Below, piece by piece: positions 8,576 to 18,121 of a stretch of DNA of 50,147 nt (position 1 is its first letter; the number at the start of each line of letters is the position of its first letter). The position numbers were made by a program, and so were the translations under genes. Under the pieces are notes generated by a model. That model saw nothing but the letters and a program-made list of their open reading frames with translations. It was not told where the DNA came from and did not search any database. The DNA is taken from contig CAYLMM010000014.1 in the NCBI GenBank assembly GCA_964384825.1, forward strand, positions 1 to 50,147. Reading direction: 5' to 3'. The stretch is from CAYLMM01 sp964384825 (GTDB taxonomy: Bacteria; Krumholzibacteriota; Krumholzibacteriia; LZORAL124-64-63).

Positions 8576-9816
8576 GGCGCGCTCCGGTCGGCGGCGGGAC
8601 CGGCCGCGATCGCGGCCGCCGGGACCGATCGCCGCGCGCCGGGCCGCATCAGGTCGGGCAGGGTCGCGGCCAGCCACATCAGCAGGATGATGAAGGTCGG
8701 ATTGTTCAGGTGCTCCTCGAAGACGAACAGCAGGGCCAGATGCAGGGCCATGACCGCTTCGAGATAGCCGGCGGCGCCAGCTCCGGACCTCAGCCGCCAC
8801 AGGAAGGCGCCCAGCACGATCACCACCAGCAGGGCCTGGGGGATGCCGAAGACGATGCTCGCCTGCAGGTAGGCGTTGTGGGTGGCGCGGACCGACAGCT
8901 CTTCGAGCATCTCCTCGCGGCCGGCGGTGATGCCCATCCCGAAGGGATGCTGCAGCGAGAGCTCGCAGGCGACCCGGTTGCTCTCGAAGCGTTCGCCGGC
9001 GTTCTCGGTCGTGCTGACCATGTCGCCCCAGCGCAGGCGCCCGCCCGGGGGGCCCACGGTCGCCAGCACGACGATCATCACCACCGCGACCGTTCCGAGC
9101 AGCCGTGCGGCCGGGCGCAGGCGCCGCGACAGGATCGCGAGCGTCGGGATCACCACGGCCGAAACCACCAGCGGCGAGCGGGTCGAGGTCAGGTGCAGGG
9201 TGATCAGCAGTGCGAAGAGGCCGGCCAGCGGCAGCCACATGCGGCAGCGGCCCCGGAAATAGAGGTACAGGGTGGCCGGGACCATCAGGCTGGTCACCGC
9301 CGCGCTCGGGCTGTGGTGCCCGTGGATGCCGGTCAGGCGGATCTGATGGTAGACGGCGTGGAAGGCGGAGTCGCGGGCGGCCAGTCCCACCGTCTGCATC
9401 AGGCTCTGGAAGCCGAGCTGCTGCGCGACGACCACCGCCGCGTTCAGACCCAGGCCGCCGACCAGGCCGAAGAGGAAGCGGTCGCGGTCGTCGTCGCGCA
9501 GCATGACGTCGCGCAGAGCCAGGGCCCAGGGCACCGCCAGCAGCCAGCGCGCGGCCAGGATCGCGGTCTCGGCGTCGCCGCCCAGGGCGCCGCCGAAGAC
9601 CCAGGCCAGCGGCAGGATCGATCCGACCGCCAGGATCGTCAGGCTCGCGGAGCGGATGCGGCGGCGGGCCAGGGCGTGCAGGCACCAAAGGGTCAGCAGC
9701 AGGGCGATCAGATCGGTGGCGCGCGGGGATTTCGCCGAGAACGGCAGCACGTAGGTGTTGGCCGTCAGGAAGAATCCGAGCAGCCAGGGAAGGGCGTTGC
9801 GCAGGCGTGTGGGCAT
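8572..9816 (-). CDS. O-antigen polymerase / ligase family membrane protein
   Basis: 414 residues with about ten to twelve membrane segments and one large loop in the second half, around GMGITAGREEM, followed by the conserved THNAYLQ stretch. This is the layout of the Wzy/WaaL family (O-antigen ligase domain), which joins repeat units or transfers glycans at the periplasmic face. Polymerase and ligase cannot be separated by sequence alone; the adjacent Wzz-like and Wzx-like genes favour polymerase. No strong Shine-Dalgarno box is seen before ATG 9816. Confidence 0.8.
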   Translation of the reverse strand: MPTRLRNALPWLLGFFLTANTYVLPFSAKSPRATDLIALLLTLWCLHALARRRIRSASLTILAVGSILPLAWVFGGALGGDAETAILAARWLLAVPWALALRDVMLRDDDRDRFLFGLVGGLGLNAAVVVAQQLGFQSLMQTVGLAARDSAFHAVYHQIRLTGIHGHHSPSAAVTSLMVPATLYLYFRGRCRMWLPLAGLFALLITLHLTSTRSPLVVSAVVIPTLAILSRRLRPAARLLGTVAVVMIVVLATVGPPGGRLRWGDMVSTTENAGERFESNRVACELSLQHPFGMGITAGREEMLEELSVRATHNAYLQASIVFGIPQALLVVIVLGAFLWRLRSGAGAAGYLEAVMALHLALLFVFEEHLNNPTFIILLMWLAATLPDLMRPGARRSVPAAAIAAGPAADRSAP

Positions 9817-9892
9817 GTTCGCGGCCGGGTTCCCCCCGGAGGGGTTGTTGCGGCCCGGGGCCGCGGTTCATTTCGGAAGCCGGAATGCCGGG

Positions 9893-9921
9893 AGTATTGG
9901 GCAGAATCGCCGTCCGGTCAA
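9893..9921 (-). promoter_or_regulatory. Promoter for the polymerase-glycosyltransferase pair
   Basis: Read on the minus strand, TTGACC and AATACT are separated by 17 bp. Transcription would begin about 70 nt before the polymerase start. Confidence 0.5.
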
Positions 9922-9941
9922 GGCGCGGCGTGGCTTTCGAC

Positions 9942-9969
9942 TTGACATCGGGTCCAGGGGTGCGACCCT
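9942..9969 (+). promoter_or_regulatory. Promoter for the FKBP lipoprotein gene
   Basis: A perfect TTGACA at 9942-9947 is followed after 16 bp by GACCCT. It is divergent from the polymerase promoter, with about 20 bp between the two -35 boxes. Confidence 0.4.
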
Positions 9970-10047
9970 GTATCGACAATCCGACGGAAGGCGGTCCGCC
10001 GCCCCGACAGCGTCGGAACCACCATTCCGTCCAGAGAGAGGAACGAG

Positions 10048-10836
10048 ATGAGTCGCTTTCACTGGAATCTGATGCTGCTGCTGCTGGTGCCGGCCCTGAT
10101 GCTGGCCGGCTGCAGCAAGGCCGGCGATGAAGCCGCGACCCAGGAAGGAACCCCAGCCGTGGTGAATGATCTGATCATCAAGGACGAACTGGTCGGCGAC
10201 GGCGTCGCGGCCGAATCCGGCGATATCCTGACCGTGCACTACACCGGCTGGGTCTACACCGACGGCCAGAAGGCCGCCGAGCCCTTCGACAGCTCTGTCG
10301 CCCGCGGCGAGCCCGCCAGCTTCCCGATCGGCGTCGGCCGCCTGATCAAGGGCTGGGACCAGGGCATCCCCGGCATGAAGGTCGGCGGCAAGCGCGTGCT
10401 GATCATCCCGCCCGAACTGGCCTACGGCGATCGCGAGACGCCCACCATCCCCGCCGGCTCGACGCTGTACTTCGAGATCGAGCTGCTGGGCATTCCGCGG
10501 GTCGAGATCGAAGAGATGGTCGCCGGCGACGGCGCCGAGGCCCTGAGCGGCGACACCGTGAAGGTGCACTACACCGGCTGGCTCGACGAGAACGGCGAGA
10601 AGGGCCGCAAGTTCGACAGCTCGGTCGACCGCGGCGATCCGTTCAGCTTCATGCTGGGCGCCGGCCAGGTCATCCCGGGCTGGGACAAGGGCGTGGCCGG
10701 GATGCAGGTCGGCGGCAAGCGCCTGCTGACCATCCCGCCGGAGTTGGGATACGGCCCCCGCGGGGCGGGCGGCGTGATTCCGCCGAACGCGACCCTGATC
10801 TTCGAGGTCGAACTGCTCGAGGTCACGGGCAAGTAA
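10048..10836 (+). CDS. Lipoprotein with two FKBP-type peptidyl-prolyl isomerase domains
   Basis: 262 residues. A signal peptide ends in LMLAGC, so Cys22 is the likely lipidation site and the protein sits on a membrane facing the periplasm. Two complete FKBP domains follow (about 45-150 and 155-260). Each keeps the ligand-pocket residues: HYTG tyrosine, FDSS aspartate, the I/V-x-GW tryptophan and the late YG tyrosine. Both therefore look catalytically competent for proline cis-trans isomerisation. GAGAGAGGAA precedes ATG 10048. A strong terminator follows, so the gene is transcribed alone. A role in folding envelope proteins is inferred from location. Confidence 0.9.
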   Translation: MSRFHWNLMLLLLVPALMLAGCSKAGDEAATQEGTPAVVNDLIIKDELVGDGVAAESGDILTVHYTGWVYTDGQKAAEPFDSSVARGEPASFPIGVGRLIKGWDQGIPGMKVGGKRVLIIPPELAYGDRETPTIPAGSTLYFEIELLGIPRVEIEEMVAGDGAEALSGDTVKVHYTGWLDENGEKGRKFDSSVDRGDPFSFMLGAGQVIPGWDKGVAGMQVGGKRLLTIPPELGYGPRGAGGVIPPNATLIFEVELLEVTGK

Positions 10837-10859
10837 TACCCGCGACTCCGATGGAGATT

Positions 10860-10889
10860 GGCGCCTCCCGCCCGGGGGGCGCCTTTTTT
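10860..10889 (+). terminator. Strong terminator after the FKBP gene
   Basis: An 11-bp stem (10860-10870 with 10873-10883, one G-U pair) is followed directly by six T residues. Confidence 0.85.
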
Positions 10890-10917
10890 CGTTCCCAGGG
10901 CCAATTTCAATCGATTC

Positions 10918-10946
10918 TTGCGACGCGCTGGGCTTGCGGTTACAAT
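10918..10946 (+). promoter_or_regulatory. Promoter for the membrane pyrophosphatase gene
   Basis: TTGCGA and TACAAT are separated by exactly 17 bp. The implied start is near 10953, leaving a leader of about 140 nt before ATG 11091. Confidence 0.6.
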
Positions 10947-11055
10947 TCCCGCGATTCCCGGGACGGTCAGGGGCTCCGTGCCGTTTCCTACTGCCTTTCT
11001 CGCCGTGGAGCCCTCCTCGCGGTCCGTTCGTAATTGTCTGCAGCCGAATTGTTTA

Positions 11056-11080
11056 CGGAGGTCGAGCCTCCGAAAAGGAG
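11056..11080 (+). promoter_or_regulatory. Hairpin next to the pyrophosphatase ribosome-binding site
   Basis: CGGAGG (11056-11061) can pair with CCTCCG (11067-11072), ending one base before the ribosome-binding site AAAGGAG. The CCTCC arm could alternatively cover the GGAG of that site, so the leader could switch translation. This is structure seen by eye, not demonstrated regulation. Confidence 0.35.
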
Positions 11081-11090
11081 ACGTACGGCA

Positions 11091-13151
<2,061 letters not shown>

Positions 13152-13172
13152 TCCGCCGCCGCTTCGCGATCG

Positions 13173-13204
13173 AGGCCCGCTCCCTCCGGGGGGCGGGCCT
13201 TTTT
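13173..13204 (+). terminator. Strong terminator after hppA
   Basis: A 12-bp stem (13173-13184 with 13189-13200, one G-U pair) and a TCCG loop are followed by a run of T. Confidence 0.85.
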
Positions 13205-13214
13205 CGTCCCGGTG

Positions 13215-13243
13215 TTTCCCCCGTCGCCGCGATCTGCTAGGCT
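13215..13243 (+). promoter_or_regulatory. Possible promoter of the redox-signalling cassette
   Basis: TTTCCC and TAGGCT are separated by 17 bp. TGC lies just before the -10, as in extended -10 promoters. The -35 is weak. Confidence 0.35.
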
Positions 13244-13315
13244 GTGGGTCGGGCCGGCGGTCCCGGGCGCCGGATCGCGCCGTCGCTCCGCCGCCGTCGC
13301 CACGGAGGGAGAGCC

Positions 13316-14161
13316 ATGCCGGACATTCCCCGTACGCCCGCTCCGCTGAGGCTCGATCGCCCCTACTCGGTGGAGATCGTGGACATCCTGCCCCTGTTTC
13401 CGGGCGCCAAGCTGGTGACCCTGGCTCCGCTCGATTCGGTTCCCCTGCGCCATCTTCCCGGACAGTACGTGCTGCTTTCGCAGGGCGGCGGCGGCGATCT
13501 GCCCGCACCCATCTGCTCGCTGTACGAGGCCGCCGGGCGCTTCGCGGTGACCGTCCGCGGCGGCGGGGTCGTCGCCGACGCCCTGCTGCGCCGGCGCGTG
13601 GGCGACCGGATCGGAGCGATCGGTCCTTTGGGCAATTCCTTCGATCTCGACCGGCTCGCGGGCCGGGACGTGCTGCTGATGGGCGTTGACGAGGGGATGA
13701 TCCCGCTGCGGGCTTTGATCGAGGCGCTGCTGGCCGACCGCGAAAGATACGGCCGGCTGAGGCTGGTCTGCGGCGCGCGGCGGCCAGGTTCCTTCCTGTT
13801 CGCGACCGATCTGGCCCGCTGGCGCGAGCGTGCGGATTTCGAGATCCTGCGGACGGTCGTCGAACCCGACCGCGATTGGACCGAAGCGGTCGGGGTCGCC
13901 ACCAAGCTGCTGCCCGGCCTGGATCTGGATGTCGAACGGACCGACGTGGTGGTGGCCGGTCCGGCGGTCATGTACAAGTTCGTCCTGCTGGGGATGCGGG
14001 CGCGCGGCATCGGCGCCGAAGCGATCCATCTCGCCCTCGGACACCACATGCAGTGCGGCCGGGGAATCTGCGGGCACTGCCGCATGCACGACGTACACGT
14101 GTGTCTCGACGGACCGGTCTTCGCCTATGCCGACTTGCAGGACAAGCCCGGGGTCTTCTGA
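13316..14161 (+). CDS. FAD/2Fe-2S oxidoreductase resembling hydrogenase or sulfite reductase gamma subunit
   Basis: 281 residues of the ferredoxin-NADP reductase fold. The FAD domain has HLPGQYVLLS and GDRIGAIGPLGNSF. The C-terminus has Cys247-x4-Cys252-x2-Cys255-x7-Cys263, the 2Fe-2S pattern of sulfhydrogenase-gamma, anaerobic sulfite reductase B and dihydroorotate dehydrogenase electron-transfer subunits. The nucleotide loop, usually glycine-rich (GGGIG), reads GVDEGM, so NAD(P) binding may be changed. No hydrogenase or sulfite reductase large subunit lies in the window; a receiver protein and a sensor kinase follow in tight order. GGAGGGAG precedes ATG 13316. A role as a redox input to the kinase is my inference. 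Confidence 0.75.
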   Translation: MPDIPRTPAPLRLDRPYSVEIVDILPLFPGAKLVTLAPLDSVPLRHLPGQYVLLSQGGGGDLPAPICSLYEAAGRFAVTVRGGGVVADALLRRRVGDRIGAIGPLGNSFDLDRLAGRDVLLMGVDEGMIPLRALIEALLADRERYGRLRLVCGARRPGSFLFATDLARWRERADFEILRTVVEPDRDWTEAVGVATKLLPGLDLDVERTDVVVAGPAVMYKFVLLGMRARGIGAEAIHLALGHHMQCGRGICGHCRMHDVHVCLDGPVFAYADLQDKPGVF

Positions 14162-14187
14162 GCCGCGCCGCGGCGGGAGAAGGTGTG

Positions 14188-14586
14188 ATGAGCATGCCGA
14201 CCATCCTTGTCATCGATGACGATGTCGATCTGGTCGAGGTCATCCGCGTCACGCTCGAGGGGGCGGGATACGAGGTGATCGACGCCCAGAACGGGACCCG
14301 GGGCCTGGCCCTGGCCCGCGACGAGCGTCCCGACCTGATCCTGCTGGACGTGATGATGGACACCATCGACGAGGGGTTGCGCGTGGCCCACGCCCTGCGC
14401 GATGCCCCGGAGACGAGCCGCCTGCCGATCCTGATGATGAGCGCGATCGGCGAACGGACCGGCTTCCGCTTCGACGTCGAGAGGGACGGGGCGTTCCTGC
14501 CGGTCGAGGCCTTCCTGGAAAAGCCGATCCATCCGCTGCGCCTGCTGGATCTCGTGAACCGCCATCTGGGGGAGGGGTGCGCATGA
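14188..14586 (+). CDS. Single-domain response regulator (receiver only)
   Basis: 132 residues forming one CheY-like receiver domain with no output domain. The acidic pair is D10/D11, the phospho-acceptor is D54 in LILLDVMM, and the conserved lysine is in LEKP. The insert FDVERDGAFLPVEAF before that lysine resembles receivers I recall near hydrogenase-type genes in anaerobes. GAGAAGG precedes ATG 14188; ATG 14194 is also possible. Its stop overlaps the kinase start by 4 bp (ATGA), so the two are coupled. With no output domain it probably acts by protein contact or in a phosphorelay. Confidence 0.85.
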   Translation: MSMPTILVIDDDVDLVEVIRVTLEGAGYEVIDAQNGTRGLALARDERPDLILLDVMMDTIDEGLRVAHALRDAPETSRLPILMMSAIGERTGFRFDVERDGAFLPVEAFLEKPIHPLRLLDLVNRHLGEGCA

Positions 14587-15983
14587 GCGACGTTCCGAAC
14601 CGCGGCGAGGCGCCGGCGCCTCCCGTTCCGGTCACGGCCGAGACCGAGACGCTGGAACGGCCCGAGACCTCGACGCTCTTCGTCTCGCCGCTGTCGCTGC
14701 GCCGGCGGGCCGACTGGTTCATCAAGCTGCGCTGGGGCGTGGTGGTCGGATCCCTGCTGGTGACCGTCTTCTCCTGGCCGGTGACCTGGACCCCGCTGGA
14801 CCTGGTGCCGATCATGATCGCCCTGGGTTTCCTGGGCCTGCTGAACCTGGCCTACTTCGCGCGCAACCGGCGGGTCCCGCCGACCGACCTGTTGACCGAG
14901 ACGCGCCTGGTGAAGGTGCAGATGGTGGGCGACCTGATCCTGCTGACGGTGCTGCTGAACCTCACCGGCGGCATCGAGAACCCCTTCCACCTGATCTATT
15001 TCATCCACGTGATCATCGCCAGCCTGCTGTTCAAGGGGCGCGAGATCTACCAGATCGCGGCCCTGGCGATCGTGCTGTTCACCGCCGAGGTGGCCGGCGA
15101 GGTCTTCGGCGTTCTGCCGCATCACCATCTGACCTACGCCCTGGATCATCACCACGAGACGGCGTACATCCTGATGACCCTCGGGGTGTTCTGGCTGGTG
15201 CTGCTTTCGAGCGCCTACATCGGGGCCTCGTTCATGCGGCACAACCGGGCGATCAAGGACGAGCTGGTGGCCCGGCAGAACGAGCTGATCGCCCGCGACA
15301 AGGCCAAGACCGACTTCTTCCGCTTCGTGGTCCACGAGATCAAGAACCCGGCGATCACCGCCCAGAGCGCGATCGAGACGGTGCTGCTGATCGCCGCGGA
15401 TGAACTTTCCGACACCGCGCGCGACCTGCTCGAGCGATCGGTCCGGCGCACCTCGCAGACCATCGAGATCGTCAAGGATCTGGCCGATCTCACCCGGGGG
15501 ATCGCGCCGAGCCGCGACGCCCCGGTGCGACTCGACCTCAACGAGTTCTTCGCCGCCCTGATGGATGATTTCGCCGAGCAGGCCGCCGAACGCTCGATCG
15601 AGACGGCGGCCCGGTTCCCGGCGGTGCCGGTGATGCTGCGGGTCGACGAGCAGGCCATCGAGAAGATCTTCGTGAATCTCTACAGCAACGCCCTGCGCTA
15701 CAACCGCGAGGGTGGGAAGGTCACCGTCCGGCTCTTCGGCGGCCCGAACGGCGTGTCGTTCTCGGTGCGCGACCGGGGGATCGGCATCCGCCGCGAACTG
15801 CAGCAGCGGATCTTCGACGAGTTCTACCGTACGCCCGAGGCCAAGGCCGTCGCCACCATCGGCACCGGGCTCGGGCTGCCGATCGTCAAGCGGCTGGTCG
15901 AGCAGCTGGGGGGGCGTTTGACCGTGGCCAGCCGCCCGGGAGAGGGCGCCATCTTCACCGTCTCGGGATTGCGCGACGCCTGA
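14583..15983 (+). CDS. RegB/PrrB-like membrane sensor histidine kinase with quinone motif
   Basis: 466 residues. About six membrane segments lie between residues 48 and 215. Residues 129-135 read GGIENPF, matching the GGxxNPF heptapeptide that RegB/PrrB kinases use to sense the ubiquinone pool. The kinase core has VVHEIKNP with phospho-accepting His251, an N box NLYSNALRYN, DRGIGI and GTGLGLPIV. The entire protein contains no cysteine, so the redox-active cysteine of RegB is missing and sensing would rest on quinone. It lies directly behind a flavin/2Fe-2S protein and a receiver. The partner that binds DNA is not in the window. Confidence 0.85.
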   Translation: MSDVPNRGEAPAPPVPVTAETETLERPETSTLFVSPLSLRRRADWFIKLRWGVVVGSLLVTVFSWPVTWTPLDLVPIMIALGFLGLLNLAYFARNRRVPPTDLLTETRLVKVQMVGDLILLTVLLNLTGGIENPFHLIYFIHVIIASLLFKGREIYQIAALAIVLFTAEVAGEVFGVLPHHHLTYALDHHHETAYILMTLGVFWLVLLSSAYIGASFMRHNRAIKDELVARQNELIARDKAKTDFFRFVVHEIKNPAITAQSAIETVLLIAADELSDTARDLLERSVRRTSQTIEIVKDLADLTRGIAPSRDAPVRLDLNEFFAALMDDFAEQAAERSIETAARFPAVPVMLRVDEQAIEKIFVNLYSNALRYNREGGKVTVRLFGGPNGVSFSVRDRGIGIRRELQQRIFDEFYRTPEAKAVATIGTGLGLPIVKRLVEQLGGRLTVASRPGEGAIFTVSGLRDA

Positions 15984-16080
15984 CCTCGTTTCGGCTTGAT
16001 TCCGGCTGCGCCGGGCATCAGCTTTGAGAGGTCGCGTTCATGTTTTGCGTCCCGAAGCGTCGTTCAGCAAGGAGCGGACC

Positions 16081-17391
16081 ATGGCAGGACCCAGGCTTTC
16101 CGAGCATATCAAGAGCCGGCAGCCCTCCGACATCCGGATGGCTCAGATCAAGTTCACCGAGCGCAGCGACGACGTCGCGGCTGTCAACGTGGCGATCGGC
16201 AACGTGTCGCTGCCGATGCATCCGGCGATGACCGGGCGGATGTTCAACCTCGACGCGCCGGACAGCCCGTTTTGCGACGGCGTCGTGAAGTACTCGGCCA
16301 CCAGCGGCACCGCCGAGGCCAACGCGGCCGCGTTGAACGTGATCGCCGCCAGCGGCTTCGACGTCTCGGGCCTCGGATCGCTGATCACCGAGGGCGGCAG
16401 CCAGGCCATGGAGCTGATGATCGTGGCGCTCTGCGGCCCCGCCGGCACCGACGAGCGGCCCCTGCTGCTGATCGACGCGGCCTACACCAACTACAAGTCC
16501 TTCGCCGACCGGCTCGGGCGGGCCACCGTCTCGATCCAGCGCACCCTCGGCGACGACGGCAAGTTCTCCCTGCCCGACGCGTCGGAGATCGACCGCGTGA
16601 TGGCCGAGCACAAGCCCGGCGCCGTGGTGGTCATCCCCTACGACAATCCGACCGGCCACTTCTACGACAAGGGGGCCCTGGCCTCCCTCTGCGAGCTCTG
16701 CGTGAAGCACGACACCTGGATCGTCAGCGACGAGGCCTACCGCGAGCTGGTCTACACCGGCGACGCCCCGACCAGCATCTGGGGAATCACCGACCAGGAC
16801 GTGCCCGGGATCGAGGGAAGGCGGATCAGCATCGAGACCACCTCGAAGGTCTGGAACGCCTGCGGCCTGCGCATCGGCGCGATGGTTTCGGACAACCCCG
16901 AGTTCGTCCGCCGCACCATCGCCGAGAGCACCGCCAGCCTGTGCAGCAACGTCATCGGCCAGCACATCTTCGCGGCCCTGGCCGGCGAGAGCCGCGACCG
17001 GCTGCAGGCCTGGTTCGAGAAGCAGCGCGACTACTACCAGGGCATGCTGCAGGCCTTCACCGACGGGATGAAGTCCGAGCTGCCCGGGGTGATCGTCTCG
17101 AGCCCCGACGCCTCGATCTACTCGGTGATCGACGTGCGCGCGATCGCCAAGCCCGGATTCGACGCCCGCGACTTCGTGCTCTGGGCCACGGCCGAGGGCC
17201 GGGTCGATCTGGACGGCGAGGCCCTGACCCTGCTGACCGCCCCGATGGCCGGATTCTACAGCGTGCCCGAGGGCGCGGCGAATCCGGGCGACACCCAGAT
17301 GCGCGTGGCCTACGTCGAGACGCCCGAGCGCATGGCCCTGGTGCCGAAGCTCTTCGCCGAGCTGTTCCGACAGTACGAGGCGAAACGGTAG
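16081..17391 (+). CDS. Class I/II PLP-dependent aminotransferase
   Basis: 436 residues of fold-type I. DNPTGHFYD is the substrate/PLP asparagine motif, VSDEAYREL holds the PLP-ring aspartate, and ETTSKVWNACGLRIG holds the Schiff-base lysine. It transfers an amino group from an amino acid to a 2-oxo acid; aspartate/aromatic-type substrates are likely but not provable here. ATG 16081 is preferred because AAGGAG lies a few bases upstream. An in-frame upstream start gives an unusual 19-residue extension. A near-perfect terminator follows. Confidence 0.87.
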   Translation: MAGPRLSEHIKSRQPSDIRMAQIKFTERSDDVAAVNVAIGNVSLPMHPAMTGRMFNLDAPDSPFCDGVVKYSATSGTAEANAAALNVIAASGFDVSGLGSLITEGGSQAMELMIVALCGPAGTDERPLLLIDAAYTNYKSFADRLGRATVSIQRTLGDDGKFSLPDASEIDRVMAEHKPGAVVVIPYDNPTGHFYDKGALASLCELCVKHDTWIVSDEAYRELVYTGDAPTSIWGITDQDVPGIEGRRISIETTSKVWNACGLRIGAMVSDNPEFVRRTIAESTASLCSNVIGQHIFAALAGESRDRLQAWFEKQRDYYQGMLQAFTDGMKSELPGVIVSSPDASIYSVIDVRAIAKPGFDARDFVLWATAEGRVDLDGEALTLLTAPMAGFYSVPEGAANPGDTQMRVAYVETPERMALVPKLFAELFRQYEAKR

Positions 17392-17414
17392 CTCCGGGAT
17401 CCGCGGCGGTCGAG

Positions 17415-17448
17415 GGAGAGCCGGTCTGCGACCGGCTCTCCTTTTTTT
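17415..17448 (+). terminator. Strong terminator after the aminotransferase
   Basis: A perfect 11-bp stem (17415-17425 with 17431-17441), a 5-nt loop and seven T residues. Confidence 0.92.
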
Positions 17449-17544
17449 CGCGCCGTCATCCGGCTGGTCCGGAGGCGCTCCGGGTTCCGCGGTCTCCGGT
17501 TCCCGCGCGGGCAGGCGGGCCTTCCGAATCCGCGAAACCTTGGA

Positions 17545-17573
17545 TTGCGGCCGGCGTATTTCGCATCGATATT
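17545..17573 (+). promoter_or_regulatory. Possible promoter of the acetyltransferase gene
   Basis: TTGCGG and GATATT are separated by 17 bp, about 30 bp upstream of the start at 17606. Confidence 0.4.
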
Positions 17574-17605
17574 CGAGCGCCATATCGATTCCGGGAGGTG
17601 TCTGC

Positions 17606-18043
17606 ATGGAATGGAAGCGAGGCTGTTTCAGGATCACCGACGAACGCGAAGCCGTGGACGAGGACTTCGTCAACGAACGGCTGCACGAGACCTACTGGGC
17701 CTCCACGCGGGATCGGGAAACCATCCGGCGGACCTTGGCGACGTCGGTCAACTTCTCCCTGCTGGACGGAGGCCGGCAGATCGCCTACGCGCGGGTGGTG
17801 ACCGACTACGCGACCTTCGCCTGGATCTGCGACGTTGTGGTCGATCCCGCCCGCCGCGGCGAAGGTCTGGGCAAGTGGCTGATGGCCTGCGTGCTCGACC
17901 ATCCCGCCTGCAGGGTGGGGTCGTGCTGGCTGGCGACCCGCGACGCGCACGGCCTCTATGCCAGGTTCGGATTCAGGGATGTCGACAACGGCATGCGCAT
18001 GAGGGCGCAATGGCGTTGCGGACCGGGGCCGGACGAGGCTTGA
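17606..18043 (+). CDS. GNAT family N-acetyltransferase
   Basis: 145 residues, a compact single-domain GNAT enzyme. The strand-loop VVVDPARRGEGLGKWLM is the acetyl-CoA pyrophosphate-binding motif (R-x-x-G-x-G), and LYARFGF is the usual late motif. It would acetylate an amine on a small molecule or peptide; the substrate is unknown. ATG 17606 has GGGAGG seven bases upstream and was chosen over an in-frame upstream ATG at 17540, which overlaps the promoter. It stands alone between two terminators. Confidence 0.87.
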   Translation: MEWKRGCFRITDEREAVDEDFVNERLHETYWASTRDRETIRRTLATSVNFSLLDGGRQIAYARVVTDYATFAWICDVVVDPARRGEGLGKWLMACVLDHPACRVGSCWLATRDAHGLYARFGFRDVDNGMRMRAQWRCGPGPDEA

Positions 18044-18070
18044 GCATCCGGCCGCCGGATCGATGGGAAA

Positions 18071-18105
18071 GGGCCGCGTCCCCGGGGACGCGGCCCTTCT
18101 TCCTT
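18071..18105. terminator. Terminator between acetyltransferase and S9 peptidase
   Basis: A 26-base inverted repeat at 18071-18096 (GGGCCGCGTC paired with GACGCGGCCC) is followed by TTCTTCCTT. The genes on either side converge on it, so it may work in both directions. Confidence 0.6.
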
Positions 18106-18121
18106 GCCGCCGCCGCGTCGC

